NCBI GenBank assembly: GCA_016858145.1
Contig: JAEHOE010000141.1
Span: forward strand, 274,530 to 338,529
Direction: 5' to 3'
From: Edaphochlamys debaryana
Taxonomy: Eukaryota > Chlorophyta > Chlorophyceae > Chlamydomonadales
Length of the DNA stretch: 64,000 nt
The translations under genes and the position numbers were made by a program. The notes under the pieces are model-generated. The model worked only from the letters and a program-made list of their open reading frames with translations. It did no database searches and had not been told where the DNA came from. Shown here piece after piece: positions 24,700 through 37,500 of this stretch. The stretch's first letter is position 1, and each line of letters begins with the position of its first letter.

Positions 24700-27600
24700 A
24701 TGACCCGTTCGTGGGCAAAAGCTTTTGCCACAGCTTGCGCCTTGTTCTGCGCCGTAGTTGGGCCTTGCGGACTTGCTGTCGCCCAGGAGCTCGTGGAAAC
24801 TCGGGCCTGCCGCAATGCAGAAGAGCTGTTAGATGCAATCAGTACCGAAAGCGTAGGCGTTGCAAGCTTGGTTGCCGATGTCACTCTCGAGGAGCCATGG
24901 GGCGCTGCGACAACCCTCACTATCGGGCGCAACCTCACCATCACCGGCGCATTCAGCCAACCAGAGGACTGGCCTCGTCTGGACCTAGGTTACTTGGAGA
25001 ATAAGGCGAGTCAAGGCGGCAACCGCCCCGCCCTCCCGCTCCACCGCGAAACCCCGGCCATCCGCGGGACCTACTTACCCCCCGCATATGGTCTGCAGAT
25101 AATCCTCGCACCCGGCATCACCCTTGTCATCACACGCGTGGTCCTGGCACGCTGGCGCGAGGGGCCCCACTTCCAGGCGCCGGGTGGGTCTGCCATCCAC
25201 GTGTATGCCGACCCCTTCACGGCCGGTCGAGGGCTCCACCCAGTGTTCGCCCTTCTGCCCCTGCCCTCTGCCCCTTTCCCCAGGCCTCGACTTGGTGGGA
25301 ACAGTATCAGTGCCGCCCGCGGGCGCGCCACTGTCCGCCTGGGCACAGTTGCGCTTCGAGGAGATGATCTGGGTGCACCGTGAGCATCGGGAAGCGGGAG
25401 AGCGGGGCGGGAACCGGGAACCCCCTCGGGGATCCCCCGAGGTATCAGCCAGTTAGCTATGCCCAATCGGGGAGTAGTACTCGGTGGGGGCATGGGCCAC
25501 GCAGCGCTTGATTCTACAAGGAAGAATTCGCTGCGCAATGTAAATTAGGGCAGGGCTCTGCCCAAGGTTTGCATTGTTCCTTTCCGCCCGCTCCCCCCAG
25601 GTGCCTGCCTGTCGCCGTCCATTGCAACCGAGGCGGCGGCTTCAGCGCTGCGGCCCGCCCTGGTCCCGGGAGTGCAGCAGCTCCAGCCCAACTTCCCCCA
25701 GGTGTGAGGGCCAAGTCCCGCCATGATCGATGGGCCTGACCTGGGTGTCCGCTGCTTAGGCCGATGGCGTGAGGGTGGGCCGGGTTTTGGCCGCACCGCT
25801 CACCCTGCATGCCCGATGTGTACCCATGGCATCACCCTGCCCTGCCCTGCTCGCGATTGCAATTGCAGACCGGCTGCGTCAATGACTCTGCCGCCTCCAC
25901 AGCATCGCGGTGCTTCCCGCTGGCAGTATGGTACGACAGCCTGGTGCTGTACGGCGCCAACCTGGATGCGTGAGTACGGTATCCCGGCCCAGGCCCAAGA
26001 GCTGCTTGCACTGGACGGGCCTCTCACCTGCGGAGCGGTCGGCAGTCTCGGCACCCCCCTTCAAACAGACTGCTGCCGCTACTATCCGGCCCCTGCAGGT
26101 ACGGGCAGCCTCAGCTGACGGGCTTCATCCTCTCCATCAATCTCACGCTGGTCAAGGTAAGCGGTTGCTGGGGCGGGGGGTTAAATTCGGGTGCCAGCAG
26201 CAGTGGGGTTCCGGAGCAAGGCGGCGTAGCGCAGGGTGCGCTGCTGGTGTTGCTTGGTGGTGGTGGTACCCGGGTTGCCCAGTTGTCCCCGGCGTGCCGG
26301 GGGTCTAGCCGGGGGTACTGTACACATTCCCCGTGTGCCCGCTGTGTCACCTCTCCCTCTCCCTACCTTGATTATCGCCCCTTACATCCTTCCGTTTTCT
26401 CTCTCTGGCCAGTGCGAGAAGGTCATGGACCTGGACTGCATCCAGCGCCTGGGCACGCTGGGCTGCTTCTACTCGCTCTTCCCGCGGAAAGGCAATGCCA
26501 GCCTCGACGCAGCCTCGCCCCCCGTCCTGGCCCCGCCGCCTCCGCCGCTGCTGCAAGAGGCGACGGCGGGTGGCGGAGGAGGCGCAGGCAGCTCGCACGC
26601 CGCTAATATCGGAGCTCTGGTCGGCGGCATCGTGGGGGGTGCGTTGCCAATACAAGTACCGCTGATGAGCGTCCTTAGCCATGCCTTGGGTAGAGCCTAT
26701 GTGGCCATGTACCTGTCAGGTCACTGGGATTAGGGCAGATCCGCCCAGCCGGCGATCGCCATACGCAAAGATGATGAGCGCCTCCCCTCCGCCTCCCCTC
26801 GGCGCAGGCCTGGTCCTAGCGGCGGCCGCGGTGCTGCTCATGTGGCGGCGGCGTCCCTTGGAGCGTAGCGGCTGCGGGGCCGGGGTCGGCCCGCTTGTTG
26901 ACGCGGAGAAGGCGCAGAGTGGACGTCGGCAGAGGTGAGAGCGGCGGTGGGGTGCCTAGCGTGGATCACCCGCTTGGCCCCCCCTGACAGAGCAACGACC
27001 TGCCCCGGGGCATGGGGGCATGGGGGTAGGGAAGGGCGCCCCTACAGAACAATTGTTCGGTGCGGCGCTTTGCTCCCCCGCGGTTCAGCGCCCACTTCCC
27101 GCCTTTCCCCTTTCCATCTTCCCTTGCCGTTGCCCAGCTCCTCCGGCCACAGTGGGAACAGCCGTAGCCAGGTGGGTGCCGAGCTGTCGAGATTGCATGC
27201 CCCGGGACAGGGCATGGACAGGGCATGGGTCCCCCCGGTGGACCAACCACTCCCGGCCCCCGTGCCATGCTCCTTGCCCCTCCTCAAGCCCTTACTCATG
27301 CTTTTCTCCACCGGTCGAATCCACAGCACCGCGCCAGTCCGCCCCCAGTGCCGCTGCTCTCATCTTCGGGCGTCGAGGGAAGCAACTCCAGGCGGGGAAA
27401 GGAGGCCGCTTACGAGCTGCCCTTCCGGGAGGTCCTCGCACACTCGGGTGAGTTCTCGCCTGTCTTGTACGACCTTCGACTTACATGTAGAAGCCCTCCC
27501 TGCCTTCCCCTCTTCACCCCGTTCCCCCTCACGTCCCCTCCCCTCCGCAGCGCTGGACCAGGACCCCATCACTCGGGCCACCCCCCTGCAGCGCCACATC

Positions 27601-30600
27601 CCCCTGGAGGTGCAGATGGGGCCCCGCGGCGCCTCCGTCCGACCCAGCTCCGCCCCCGTCATGCACCGCCGCTCCAGCGTCAGCTCGGGACCCGAAGGAG
27701 CGCCTGCGCCTGCGCGAGGTGGGTCGCTTGGCCCCAGCGTTCAGCGCTGTGACCCCAGGGGGGTCCTTCATTGCAAACACCCAGCACTGCGCATGGGCAC
27801 CTGGGTGAGGCCGGTGTGCGCCTTCTGTTCGGCAAGGCCTGGTGTGAAGGGCTGCTCTATCTTGTGGGCCGGGGAGCCGTAGGGGCGATGTGTGTGCGCT
27901 GCGTGACGTGGGCCCCTCGGGTCCCTGTAGGCTTTCCGTCGCTGGCTGAGAGTTCCACGGTCCTGTCAGCCGCCAACGGAACGGTCCTGGTGCCGAGCGG
28001 CGAGGGCCCTGGCGCCGGCGCTGAGCCGGCGGAGGAGGAGACACCCGGCAGAGTCACGCTGCTGCCCGTGGTGCTGGGCAAAGGTGGGTGTGATGTCGAG
28101 CAATGAATGCTGTCGTGCTCCAAGGTGCTCTTGCCGCGCCCCAGCCAGAGGTCCTTCAGGACCTGCCCGGTCTCTTTGCCTTGGCTCACTCGAAGCCCCA
28201 TTCTTGCGACCCCTAGTCTCAGTTCATCACAATCCTTACTTGTCGCGGACCTCCCCAGTCCCCACTGCAAGGGCCATGACACTTGCTTCCCTCACCTGAC
28301 GTGTTGCGTTGTGCCCCCCTGCCAGGCACGTTTGGCCGCGTGGTGGAGGGCGTGTGGAACGAGCAGCGCGTGGCCGTCAAGCTGCTCAACCTGGGGCTGC
28401 TGGCGGACGAGCAGCAGCAGGGGCTGCAGGGGCACGCAATGCCGGAGCAGGAGCAGCAGCACAGACCGCCAGCGGAAGCGCACCAAGGACGGCAGCGACA
28501 CGAGCTGGGGCTGGGTCTGCCCGGGGAAGGGGGACAGGCGCAGCCGCCGGCGCAGGCCGGGCGTCAGGCCCAGGGCCAGATAACCGAGAATGACGGGCGG
28601 ATGGAGGAGCTGGCGTGGCATGGGTGCACGGGGGCGCCAGGTTTGCGGCCGAGGGGTGGACCCAAGCCGCCGTCAGGGCCATGCCCAGATGCTCGCGCGA
28701 CCCCTGGAGCCCGTTTCACCGACGGGGGAAGCCTCCACGCCATGCGCGGAGGCCCCGACGCCCCCGCCTCCGCCTCCCACCTGCTGTCGCGGCAGCTGGG
28801 GATGGACTTGTGCGCGCCGAGCCTCATGTCCTCCGCCCTTCCAGGCGCATACTCGTCCGTGCAGCCCCAAAACGTCGTTGTCCTTGCCGGCGCCGGCGGG
28901 GGTGCCACCCTGGAAGAGCCAGCGCACGTACACCAAATTCATCAGGGGCAGTTTGATCCCCCCAGGCAGGACCAGCAGCGCGCTCTTCCGCGTCAACCCG
29001 CAGAGCAGCAGCTCGAGGCGCAGGCGCAGGATGCGCTGGGGACGCGGCCCGGCTCGCTGCTGCACCTCTCCATGGGCGCCGCGGCGGAGCTCAACTCCCT
29101 CATGGCCGGGTCCTCCTCAGCCTCCGCCTGCACCACCCCGCGCCGACCTCCGCCGGCACCCTTGGCCGCCCCCGCCTGGGGCCTGCCGGCGGCGCCTGAC
29201 GGCCCCTGCCAAGTCCACGACCCCGCCATGTCCCTCGCACAAGGCTGCGCCTGCAGTCCCCCCTCAGCCTTCGAATCCGCATGGGACCAAGCCCGCCCCG
29301 GCGGTCCTGCACGCACCCTGTGGCCCCCCGGGCACGTGATGAACGGCGAGACGTACGAGGCCGCCTCCCCGTCCGCATCCCAGCTCTTCGGTCTCCGTGA
29401 CAACCGCCCGGGCAGGGCGCTGGGGCATCGGGCCGACTCGTTCCAAGCCGACACGGGGTGGGGCAGCGACCAGGAACGGCACCCGGCGCTCGGCGGCAGG
29501 GCGGGCGCGTGCGTGCTGCTCACGCTGGGCTCGGGTGCGGACACAGGCACCCTCGGGACCTCGAGCCAGGGCAAGAGCGCAAGCCGCGGCAAGGGCCCTA
29601 GCGGCGGTCTCATGGATCGCGATGACGCAGCTGCACCTGCACTCGACGGCGAGGGCCCTCCACGGGCGCTGGGCTCCCCTCGACGGCACCTCCTGGCTGC
29701 GGTCAGGGCGGCGCCGGGTGGAGAGCAAGGGGCGGCCGCCGACGGCGAGAGCCCCGAGGGGGGGCAATTTCGAGCCGGTCATCAGCAGGCTCGTCAGCAG
29801 CCCCCTCGGGAGCGGGACGCCGCACGCACACAGGATGCCCTGGAGGCCGCCCTGCGGCGCACCTTCCTGGCCGAGGTGGAGGTGCTGGCGCGCATCGAGC
29901 ACCCCAACATCGTGCGCCTGCTGGCGGCGTGCGTCAAGTGAGGAAGAAGGAGGACAAAGGGCGGGGTCGGGAGGGGCGGGAGGGCTGCTTGGTACGGGCG
30001 GCTGCGACATGGCTGTGATATGGCGGTTGGCGGTTGTCCTGACTCATGCACGTGCATTCACCGTACCCCCGCAGGCCGCCCCAGATGTGCCTGGTCATGG
30101 AGCGCATGGACACGTCCCTGGACAGGGTGCTGTACGGCAGGGGGCCGGATGGCGCCAGGAAGCTTCTGCCCCTGGGCACGGTGAGCGGTCGGAAGCTGCC
30201 CTGCAGGTTAAGACTTGGTAACCTGCACCAACACTTGCAAGTCCGTGTGTGCACAGGTCGTCCACATTGCGATGCAAGTGTGCTCCGCCCTGGCGTACCT
30301 GCACCCCACCATCATCCACCGGTGAGGCCCGGGAGCTGTGCCCGGAAGTCTATGCGTAGTCTCGTTCCCTTGCCGGGCAGCCCCCTGGGAATGTGGTGCA
30401 GTACAGCCGTACCCTTGGCCGTACCCAAATGTCCAACCTGTCTCCCGTACTCGGCTTCCCCTGCCTGGCAGGGACCTCAAGCCTGGAAACGTGCTTCTGA
30501 GCAACATCGACTCGCCCACCCCCACCGTGAAGCTGGCGGTGAGAAGGGGAAGAAGGACATGGCTTGCAGAAGCTGGGGACGGGGACAGTGAATGCGAGGC

Positions 30601-31723
30601 GGGCGCATGCCCATGCCCCCGTCCAACACGTCTCCTCGCCTTCCCCGTGCCTCGAGCCCTCAGGACTTTGGCCTTTCGCGGCTCCAGAGCACAATCCGCG
30701 ACACACGGCACGCAGACGCTGGCACGGTGGGGCGGAGGGTTGGGCCTACCGATATCCAGCGAGGGCCTCCAGATGGGATCCTCCGCCTGGCTGTTTGATC
30801 AGGCTCCCCAGCTCCCCAGCTCCGGCCCCCCGAATAGCCTTTGCCCACAAAGCCTTCGCTGCCCTTCTGCGCGCCAATCGACCCTTCCCCCTCTCAACCC
30901 TTTCCCCCCACTAGGCCTCATACATGGCCCCCGAGACACTGAATTGCTGCAGCCGGGCCATCACCCACCACGTGGTGAGAGATGTTTTGTGGGCGTACCT
31001 GCGATGTCCATCCCGCTCGCTATCTTATCCTGTAAGTAAACAACAAACCACGCCCCTTCCCAGGACATGTACGCTCTGGGCATCATCGTGTGGGAGATGC
31101 TGGCGGGCAGGCGGCCCTGGGAAGGGCTCAATGTCGTACAGATTGCTTTCACGGTGAGATTAAGCCGTACCGGTACCGCACCGCGTGCGCAGCGGGTTGC
31201 CCCTGCTGGCTCCGAGCCTAGAGAGTCTCTAGCCGCAACTTCGCTGCCATCCCTGCCCTATGTATGCCCTCCCGTCCCATGGTGCCGCCCTCACCCCTTT
31301 CCGTCCGATGCATCTGCCGCGTCACATGTAGGTGGGCATGATCAACTCACGGCCGTCCCTGTGCGACTTGGAGCCCCGCCGCTGCCCGCCGCGACTCAAA
31401 GCGCTGATACAGGCATGTCCGACCTGTCCTTGCGTCGAGCTTTTTGCCTTATCCAAGCGGGAAGCACAAACGCTGCCCAGCATGCAGCAGAGATCCCGGC
31501 CCTTATGGCAGGGCCGAACCAGTAGTCCAGGACGGCTGCGGGTACAGCGGTGCAGTAGTGCTGGCTGCGGCTGCTTCATTTCACGGCTGGCTGCATCCCG
31601 CTTCCGCCCTTGCTGCCGTATCATACTGCGCAGGGCTGCTGGGAGGCGGACCCCATGCGCCGCCCCGCGGCGTACGAGGCGGCCAAGGAGCTGATGCTGC
31701 TGCAGAGCAAGGTGAGGGACTAG
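24700..31723 (+). CDS. Transmembrane TKL-type receptor-like kinase A
   Basis: Predicted type I membrane kinase. A signal peptide (ATACALFCAVVGPCGLAVAQ) starts the protein, followed by an ectodomain with NLTITGAF and IILAPGITLVI strands resembling a beta-helix (pectin-lyase-like) fold, then a Cys motif (CEKVMDLDC, LGCFYSLFP). One helix (ALVGGIVGG joined to GLVLAAAAVLLMW) spans the membrane and is followed by RRR. The kinase has G-loop GKGTFG, VAVKLL, a 471-codon insert (28421-29833), ARIEHPNIVRLL, HRDLKPGNV, DFGLSRL, APETL, DMYALGIIVWEMLAGRRPW and GCWEADPMRRP, so all catalytic residues are present. Main exons: 24700-25005, 25099-25183, 25284-25379, 25601-25701, 25869-25969, 26099-26156, 26413-26638, 26808-26934, several juxtamembrane exons to about 28.08 kb, 28326-29937, 30075-30180, 30257-30321, 30472-30538, 30664-30726, 30915-30974, 31064-31153, 31332-31412, 31634-31723. 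Introns at 25006 and 31413 use GC donors. The ligand and substrates are unknown. It is paralogous to the minus-strand gene at 34.5-40.7 kb. Confidence 0.85.
28421..29833 (+). other. 471-codon insert between kinase beta-3 strand and alpha-C helix (kinase A)
   Basis: Begins right after GLLADEQQQ and ends before DALEAALRRTF, uninterrupted in frame. Rich in Gly, Ala, Pro and Gln, with no recognised domain. Flanking DNA on both sides is almost identical to the paralogue, but this block is not similar to the insert there. It has no consensus intron pair that would remove it exactly. Confidence 0.7.
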
Positions 31724-34534
31724 GATGACCTCAGACCAGTGACGGTGAAAGCAGACATCCAGTACATCCAGGGGCCAGGGGCTCGGGGCAGGGACGTGTG
31801 GGGACGTGCGGCCAGCGGGTCATTGCTATGGCTGACCCTCGCCACCGCCATGTGTGCTTTACCCCATGTCACAGCTCACGAACTGTGACTCGACCTAGCG
31901 GAAGCTGCCGGTACTGTTCATTCCCTGCGCGGTGCACGACGCATTAGGCCTAGGGCTTGCTGTGCCGTCCCATGCGCGGGGCGTGTGGCCAAGGGGAAAT
32001 GGCGGGCCATTCATGTGTATGAGCTCGGGGGGTACATTGAACTTATGCATTGTTCACTTGCCTCGTCTGACCTGCTCGTTGCTGTTATCACTTGAATGGG
32101 ATCACTGCAAACTGTTGGGGGCATGAGTATTGAAGCTCGTGATCGTTTTGCCCTGCCTGATACGCATGTGCACGATCAGCCAGGGTTTGGGACGGTTATC
32201 GTAAGCGTGTTGCTGGCGCCACCTCCGCACGTCAAGCCGAGGGCTAGGACGCCTAGGGTATGTGTCCCGTGCATGAGTCCTGGGCCTGTACGCCCTGTGT
32301 GCGCTGCAGTTGCGTGTGACTTCATCCTGATTTGCTGTCTTACTTGGCTCCGGGCATGGACTTCGGAACCGTGATGTACTTCGTCCTCCTATGAGCAATG
32401 TAGACTTCATTTGCCGTAGGGTCTCGGTGGCATCCCACCTGCTGGTGACACTGGCGGAGGCACCCTCTAGCGGTCGGATTGATATCGGGGGATGCTCTTC
32501 TCGCCGTGGGAGTGCTCCCACTGTTTGGCGGGAATGAGGCGTGCAGTGCCGACCTCGATCTCGAGGCGGGTCAAAGGGTGCTGCTCTAGTGCACGGCGAT
32601 TCATTGTTGCGGTAGCCGAGAGGCCTGTAGTTCCGTCCGCACTGTCTGAGTCTGACCTTGTCATGTCGCCTGCACGGCTGTAAGGCTCGCAAGGAACGCC
32701 TCGCGCCCTGGCGGAGAGCAGTCCAGAGGACTGGGGTCAACACTTCCCCTAAGGCTATGTGCCATAGGTAGCTAGGGCCAAGGAGGCCAGCGGCGGTCCG
32801 GCTGTGGACTGCCTGCAGCATAGTGCCCTGTCAGCTTGGTCCTGTTCACGGCCGCGGCGGTGCGGTCTACGAGATGGGCTGCGAAAGCAGGTTCCATCGT
32901 TTTGCACCCGGCCGCTGCTCGCGCACGTCTCCGTGCTTGACTGACATGCCCCGGTGGTCATTGGGGGGCATGCCCTTGGCAATGTCCAGTGTCACGCACC
33001 TGCTGTGCATGCCGCAGGATACAACGCCAGTGCAGGTGATGTTCGCGTTGTTTCACACGCCGGACGTAGATAGATGGACCCACTCCACAGCCGCACGCAC
33101 ATACCGGTACATCAACACTACCTCAACGAGCCGCTAGGTCCCTGGCCTCTGGCCACGCCGCAGCTTACCCTGAAGGGCCCTTAGACACACCCGCTTCACC
33201 ATCCAGGGCACTTGCATCCCAGGGAACTTCAGCGGCACAACCTGCACCGCGGCGTGTGCCATCGGTCCTTAGCTCACTGCACACGCCCTGCCGCTCCTTG
33301 GGTAGCTTGGCGACACCCTAGCACAGTGGGTTCGGAGGCGCCACCACAACTCGGCATACCGTACACCGCCCGCATGCTTCAGCCACTGCACACGTCTCCC
33401 TCCGTATGCGGGACCCTGGGAACGGTGCTTAAGTAAATGACCCCAAAGCGGCTAGTACACGCAATACACGCAGACAGCAATGCAACCCATTCTAGACACC
33501 TGGCGCTGTGGCTGACATCACAGCGCGTAGCGGCACATGCACAAAAGCTCACGAGACTAGCAGTGAGGGCACCGAAGCTCCGCCCCCGCCGACGTCAGGC
33601 ACGCGGTGCATACCAAGCCTCTTCCGCACACCTGCACTACGTTGCAGAGCACTGGCATTTCTCATTCCAGCACTCGCTTGGGTAGAAACATGCACCAACA
33701 ATGCCTCAAACAGCATCGTTCTCTAAAAAGGCTTATCAAAGGCAAGCTCTTTGAACGGCCACAACCGCCGCCTATCACCGTACTGATATGTTGGCCTCCG
33801 GGCGTGAATCCCCCACCGATGCCATGAATGTTCCCGACTAGCCGCCTCGATACACATACATCCAATGCAGACGCGGACTCTGTTTTGCATGAGGCGTCTG
33901 CCCAGGGGCCCGTTTGGGATCCCTGCTGTGGCGGCTACGGCTTGCAGGGCCAAGTAGGGGCCCCTCCGGGTCATGTGAACACAAGTCACTTCGCTGCACA
34001 GACAACGCGCCCCCTCATCTACAAGTCCCCGCTTGGGTACGCAAACGGATACCATTACTCGCGCCGTGTCGCGCCGGCCCCTCAAGGACCCAACACAATT
34101 GGACACCTCCAATCGCTTGCAGCACCCAAGCCAGCGCACCTCCCTTGCAGCGGCCAAGCCGCCAAAGGCATAACTGCGTGCAACACCTAACTAGCTGCTC
34201 AAACCCATGCACGGCATCCCCGATCGTCCGACCGCACACAATCCTCGCTGCGGTGGCGGTCATGGAAACATGTGCACGTGAACGCACATGAAAGCGGACG
34301 GTCCGGACAAGCAGTGCTAGTTGCCTCCAGCTGGTTTGTCCGTCTTCTTCCCTCTGCCGCTCATGCTCCACATCCAGACTCCTCAGCATTCGTGGCTGCC
34401 CGTCAGACTTCCAAGCTCATCTGCCGGGGTGGGGCACGGGGGCATGAACAGCCAGTCAAGGCCACGCGTGCCCGTGATCCGGCCCAACTGAGGCCTCAGG
34501 CCTAGGCCGGGCGCATGCCCCTACCGCTGAAGGC
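31724..34534. other. Convergent spacer between the two kinase genes
   Basis: The 3' flanks of two tail-to-tail genes. No exon chain or element was recognised. Composition is less GC-rich than the genes. An open minus-strand frame at 32102-32821 has no family-like motif and is probably chance or a decayed element. No TGTAA signal was seen for either gene. Confidence 0.35.
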
Positions 34535-37500
34535 CTACGCCCCCGGCCCAACTGAGGCACCCACCTTCTGCAGCAGCAGCAGCTCCTTGGCGGCCTCCGA
34601 TGCGGCGGGGCGCCTCCGGGGGTCCGCCTCCCAGCAGCCCTCGACCAGCTTGCGCAGCCGCGGCGGGCAGCGGTCGGGGTCGATGTCGGCAATGTTGGGC
34701 CGCTGCTGCTGCGAAGCCACCGCGAAGGCCACCTGCACCAGGCCCATGCCCTCCCAGGGCCGCCTGCCCGCCAGCATCTCCCACACGATGATGCCCAGCG
34801 CGTACATGTCCTGAGATGGGGGTGTGGAGAGGATGCGAGATGTGGAACGGACTGGGCGAAGGTGAAGGGGTGTGTGCAGGGGAGGCAGGGCTTTGGGTAC
34901 TGAGTATGGCACGGCTTTGGGGGGCTGGGGTGGAGCCAGCAACGCCGCTGACGGTTTGAAGGCTCTCCGGCGCGGCGCAACGCCCCCTGCGCTCACCACG
35001 TGATGACTGATAGTCAGGTTGTAGGGGTTCAGCGTCTCAGGAGCCATGTAGGACGCCTGCGAAGGTGGCACGGCGTGTTTTAGGGTCGGCCGTCCGGGGA
35101 GCCGTGAGCCGGATAGACGAATAACAGCCAAGGGCAGGCCCCAGTCCCGAGTCCCTCGCTAGCCTAAGCCCAACCCTCCGCCCCACCGTGCCGGCGTCTG
35201 CATTGCGCGTGATGCGGATTGTGCTCTGGAGCCGCGAAAGGCCAAAGTCCTGAGGGCTCGAGCGAGGCACGGGGAAGGCGAGGCGACGTGTTGGACGGGG
35301 GCATGCGCCTGCCTCGCATTCACTGTCCCCGTCCCCAGCCTCTGCAAGCCATGTCCTTATTCCCCGTCTCACCGCCAGCTTCACGGTGGGGGTGGGCGAG
35401 TCAATGTTGCTCAGCAGCACGTTTCCAGGCTTGAGGTCCCTGCCAGGCCGGGGAAGCCGAGTACGGGAGACAGGTTGGACACTTGGGTGCCAAGGGTACG
35501 GCTGTACCGCACCACATCCCCAGGGGACTGCCCCACCCGGGCACGAGACTACGCATAGACTTCGAGGCATTGCTCCCGGGCCTCACCGGTGGATGATGGT
35601 GGGGTGCAGGTACGCCAGGGCAGAGCATACTTGCATCGCAATGTGGACGACCTGTGCACACACGGATTTGCAAGTGTTGGTGCCTTGCCAAGCTTTGACC
35701 TGCAGGGCTGCTTCCGACCACTCACCGTGCCCAGGGGCAGCAGCTTCCTGGCGCCATCCGGGCCTCTGCCGTACAGCACCCTGTCCAGGGACGTGTCCAT
35801 GCGCTCCATGACCAGGCACATCTGGGGCGGCCTGCGGGGGTACGGTGAATGCACGTGCATGAGTCAGAACAACCGCCAACCGCCAGGTCACAGCCGCCCG
35901 TACCAAGCAGCCCCTCCGCCCGTCCCGACCCCAGCCCTCCAAACGCTCCTCACTTGACGCACGCCGCCAGCAGGCGCACGATGTTGGGGTGCTCGATGCG
36001 CGCCAGCACCTCCACCTCCGCCAGGAAGGTGCGCCGAAGGGCGGCCTCCAGGGCATCCCGCTTGTTTGCCTTGCGCGCAGCGGCCTCCTCCTCATTGACG
36101 GGGCCAGCGCCCTTCTCAGCCTCTTCGCTGGCGTCCTTGGCTGCGCTCTCCCCACGTGCATTCTCTCCTCCTTCCAGGTCCGGCCCAACAATGTCTGGGG
36201 TCTCGGGCACACTGTCCGGTCGAATGTGGACCATCGGCGACCAAGCCTCGCCGTGGAGGCTTGCGCCGGTACGCTGCAGAGCCCGGTTGGCCGGGGCCCC
36301 GCTGCCGGCCCCGGTCGAGCCCACATCGGACAAGGAGCGGCTGGTCACCGCCTGTCCAAGGTCATGACCGCTGCTTGCACTCGCGGCCGTTATCTCATTG
36401 ACAGCCATCAGTTTGGTGCAGTCAGGCATGGCGAGCGCGCACTCAGCCTGGCGCACCACCGACTCGCTCGCGCTGAGGCGCTGCGCGGGCGCCACATCAT
36501 CGTTGATGGGGCTGCAGCCGGCGCCCTCGACTGGCAGCTTTGGCGGATAAGTCGAGACCCCAGACGGTGGCGTAGCGCTTGTTGAGGGCGCGAGGTCGCG
36601 GACGCGCGAGCCGCTCTCCAGGTCGACCTGGTCCAGACCGAGGGCGTGAGCCTGCCCATGGCCCTGCGGCTCCAGCGCCGGTTGCGTGTTCTCCTGCGTG
36701 GAGGTGCCCACGGCCGCCGAGTTGAGCGCAGCACTGGTGCTCGCCTGGGTCACGCCCGTCATGGTGCCGCTCACAGTGGCCGGCGCGCCCGAGGTGGGGC
36801 TGGCCGCCACCCCCTTGGGCGCCACCGCCATGGCCACAGGCACTGCCACGCCCGATGGATGGTCCGAGGTCGCCTCGAGAAGAGCGGCTACACTGCTCGC
36901 GGCAGAGCAGGCCGCGGTGCTGACCGTGGCCGGGGCGTGGGTTGACCCAGCGACCTCCACCTTGGCGTGGCCCGCATGGGTCTCGAGCTGGAAGGGCGTG
37001 AGGCCCGAGGCCACGGAGAGGAGCTGCATGAGCGACTCCCACGCCTCGGCTCCGGCATGGCGGCCCTGGCGCTCCGCTTCCGCGGACCCCATGGCGACTC
37101 CCTCGACTGGAAGCGCGGCGCCCTTCCCCGCCGCTGTCACGGCTGCGCCCACGAGGGCTAGGTGCTTCTCCTGCTGCTGCTCGTCCGCCAGCAGCCCCAG
37201 GTTGAGCAGCTTGACGGCCACGCGCTGCTCGTTCCACACGCCCTCCACCACGCGGCCAAACGTGCCTGGCAGGGGGGTACAATGCAACACGTCAGGTGAG
37301 AGAGGCTTAACGCACGCCGTGGACAAGGATATCAAGCGGGCGTGTGATGGGCCTTGCAGTCTTCTCGGCTGTCAGGCCCTTTGCTGTAACCCTTGAACTT
37401 CCCCGGGCTCCCAACAGCAAGCGGCACACCTTTCCCAAGGACGACTGGGAGAAGTGTCACCTCCCCTTTGGCCGGCGGCCGCCCGGCATCAGAGCCGCCA

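Noticed and set aside
28993..29613. Minus-strand open frame inside the kinase A insert
   Set aside because: No family motif. The plus-strand frame is fixed by conserved kinase sequence at both ends of the same exon.
32102..32821. 239-codon minus-strand open frame in the convergent spacer
   Set aside because: No recognisable domain, no splice context and atypical residue pattern. Probably chance.
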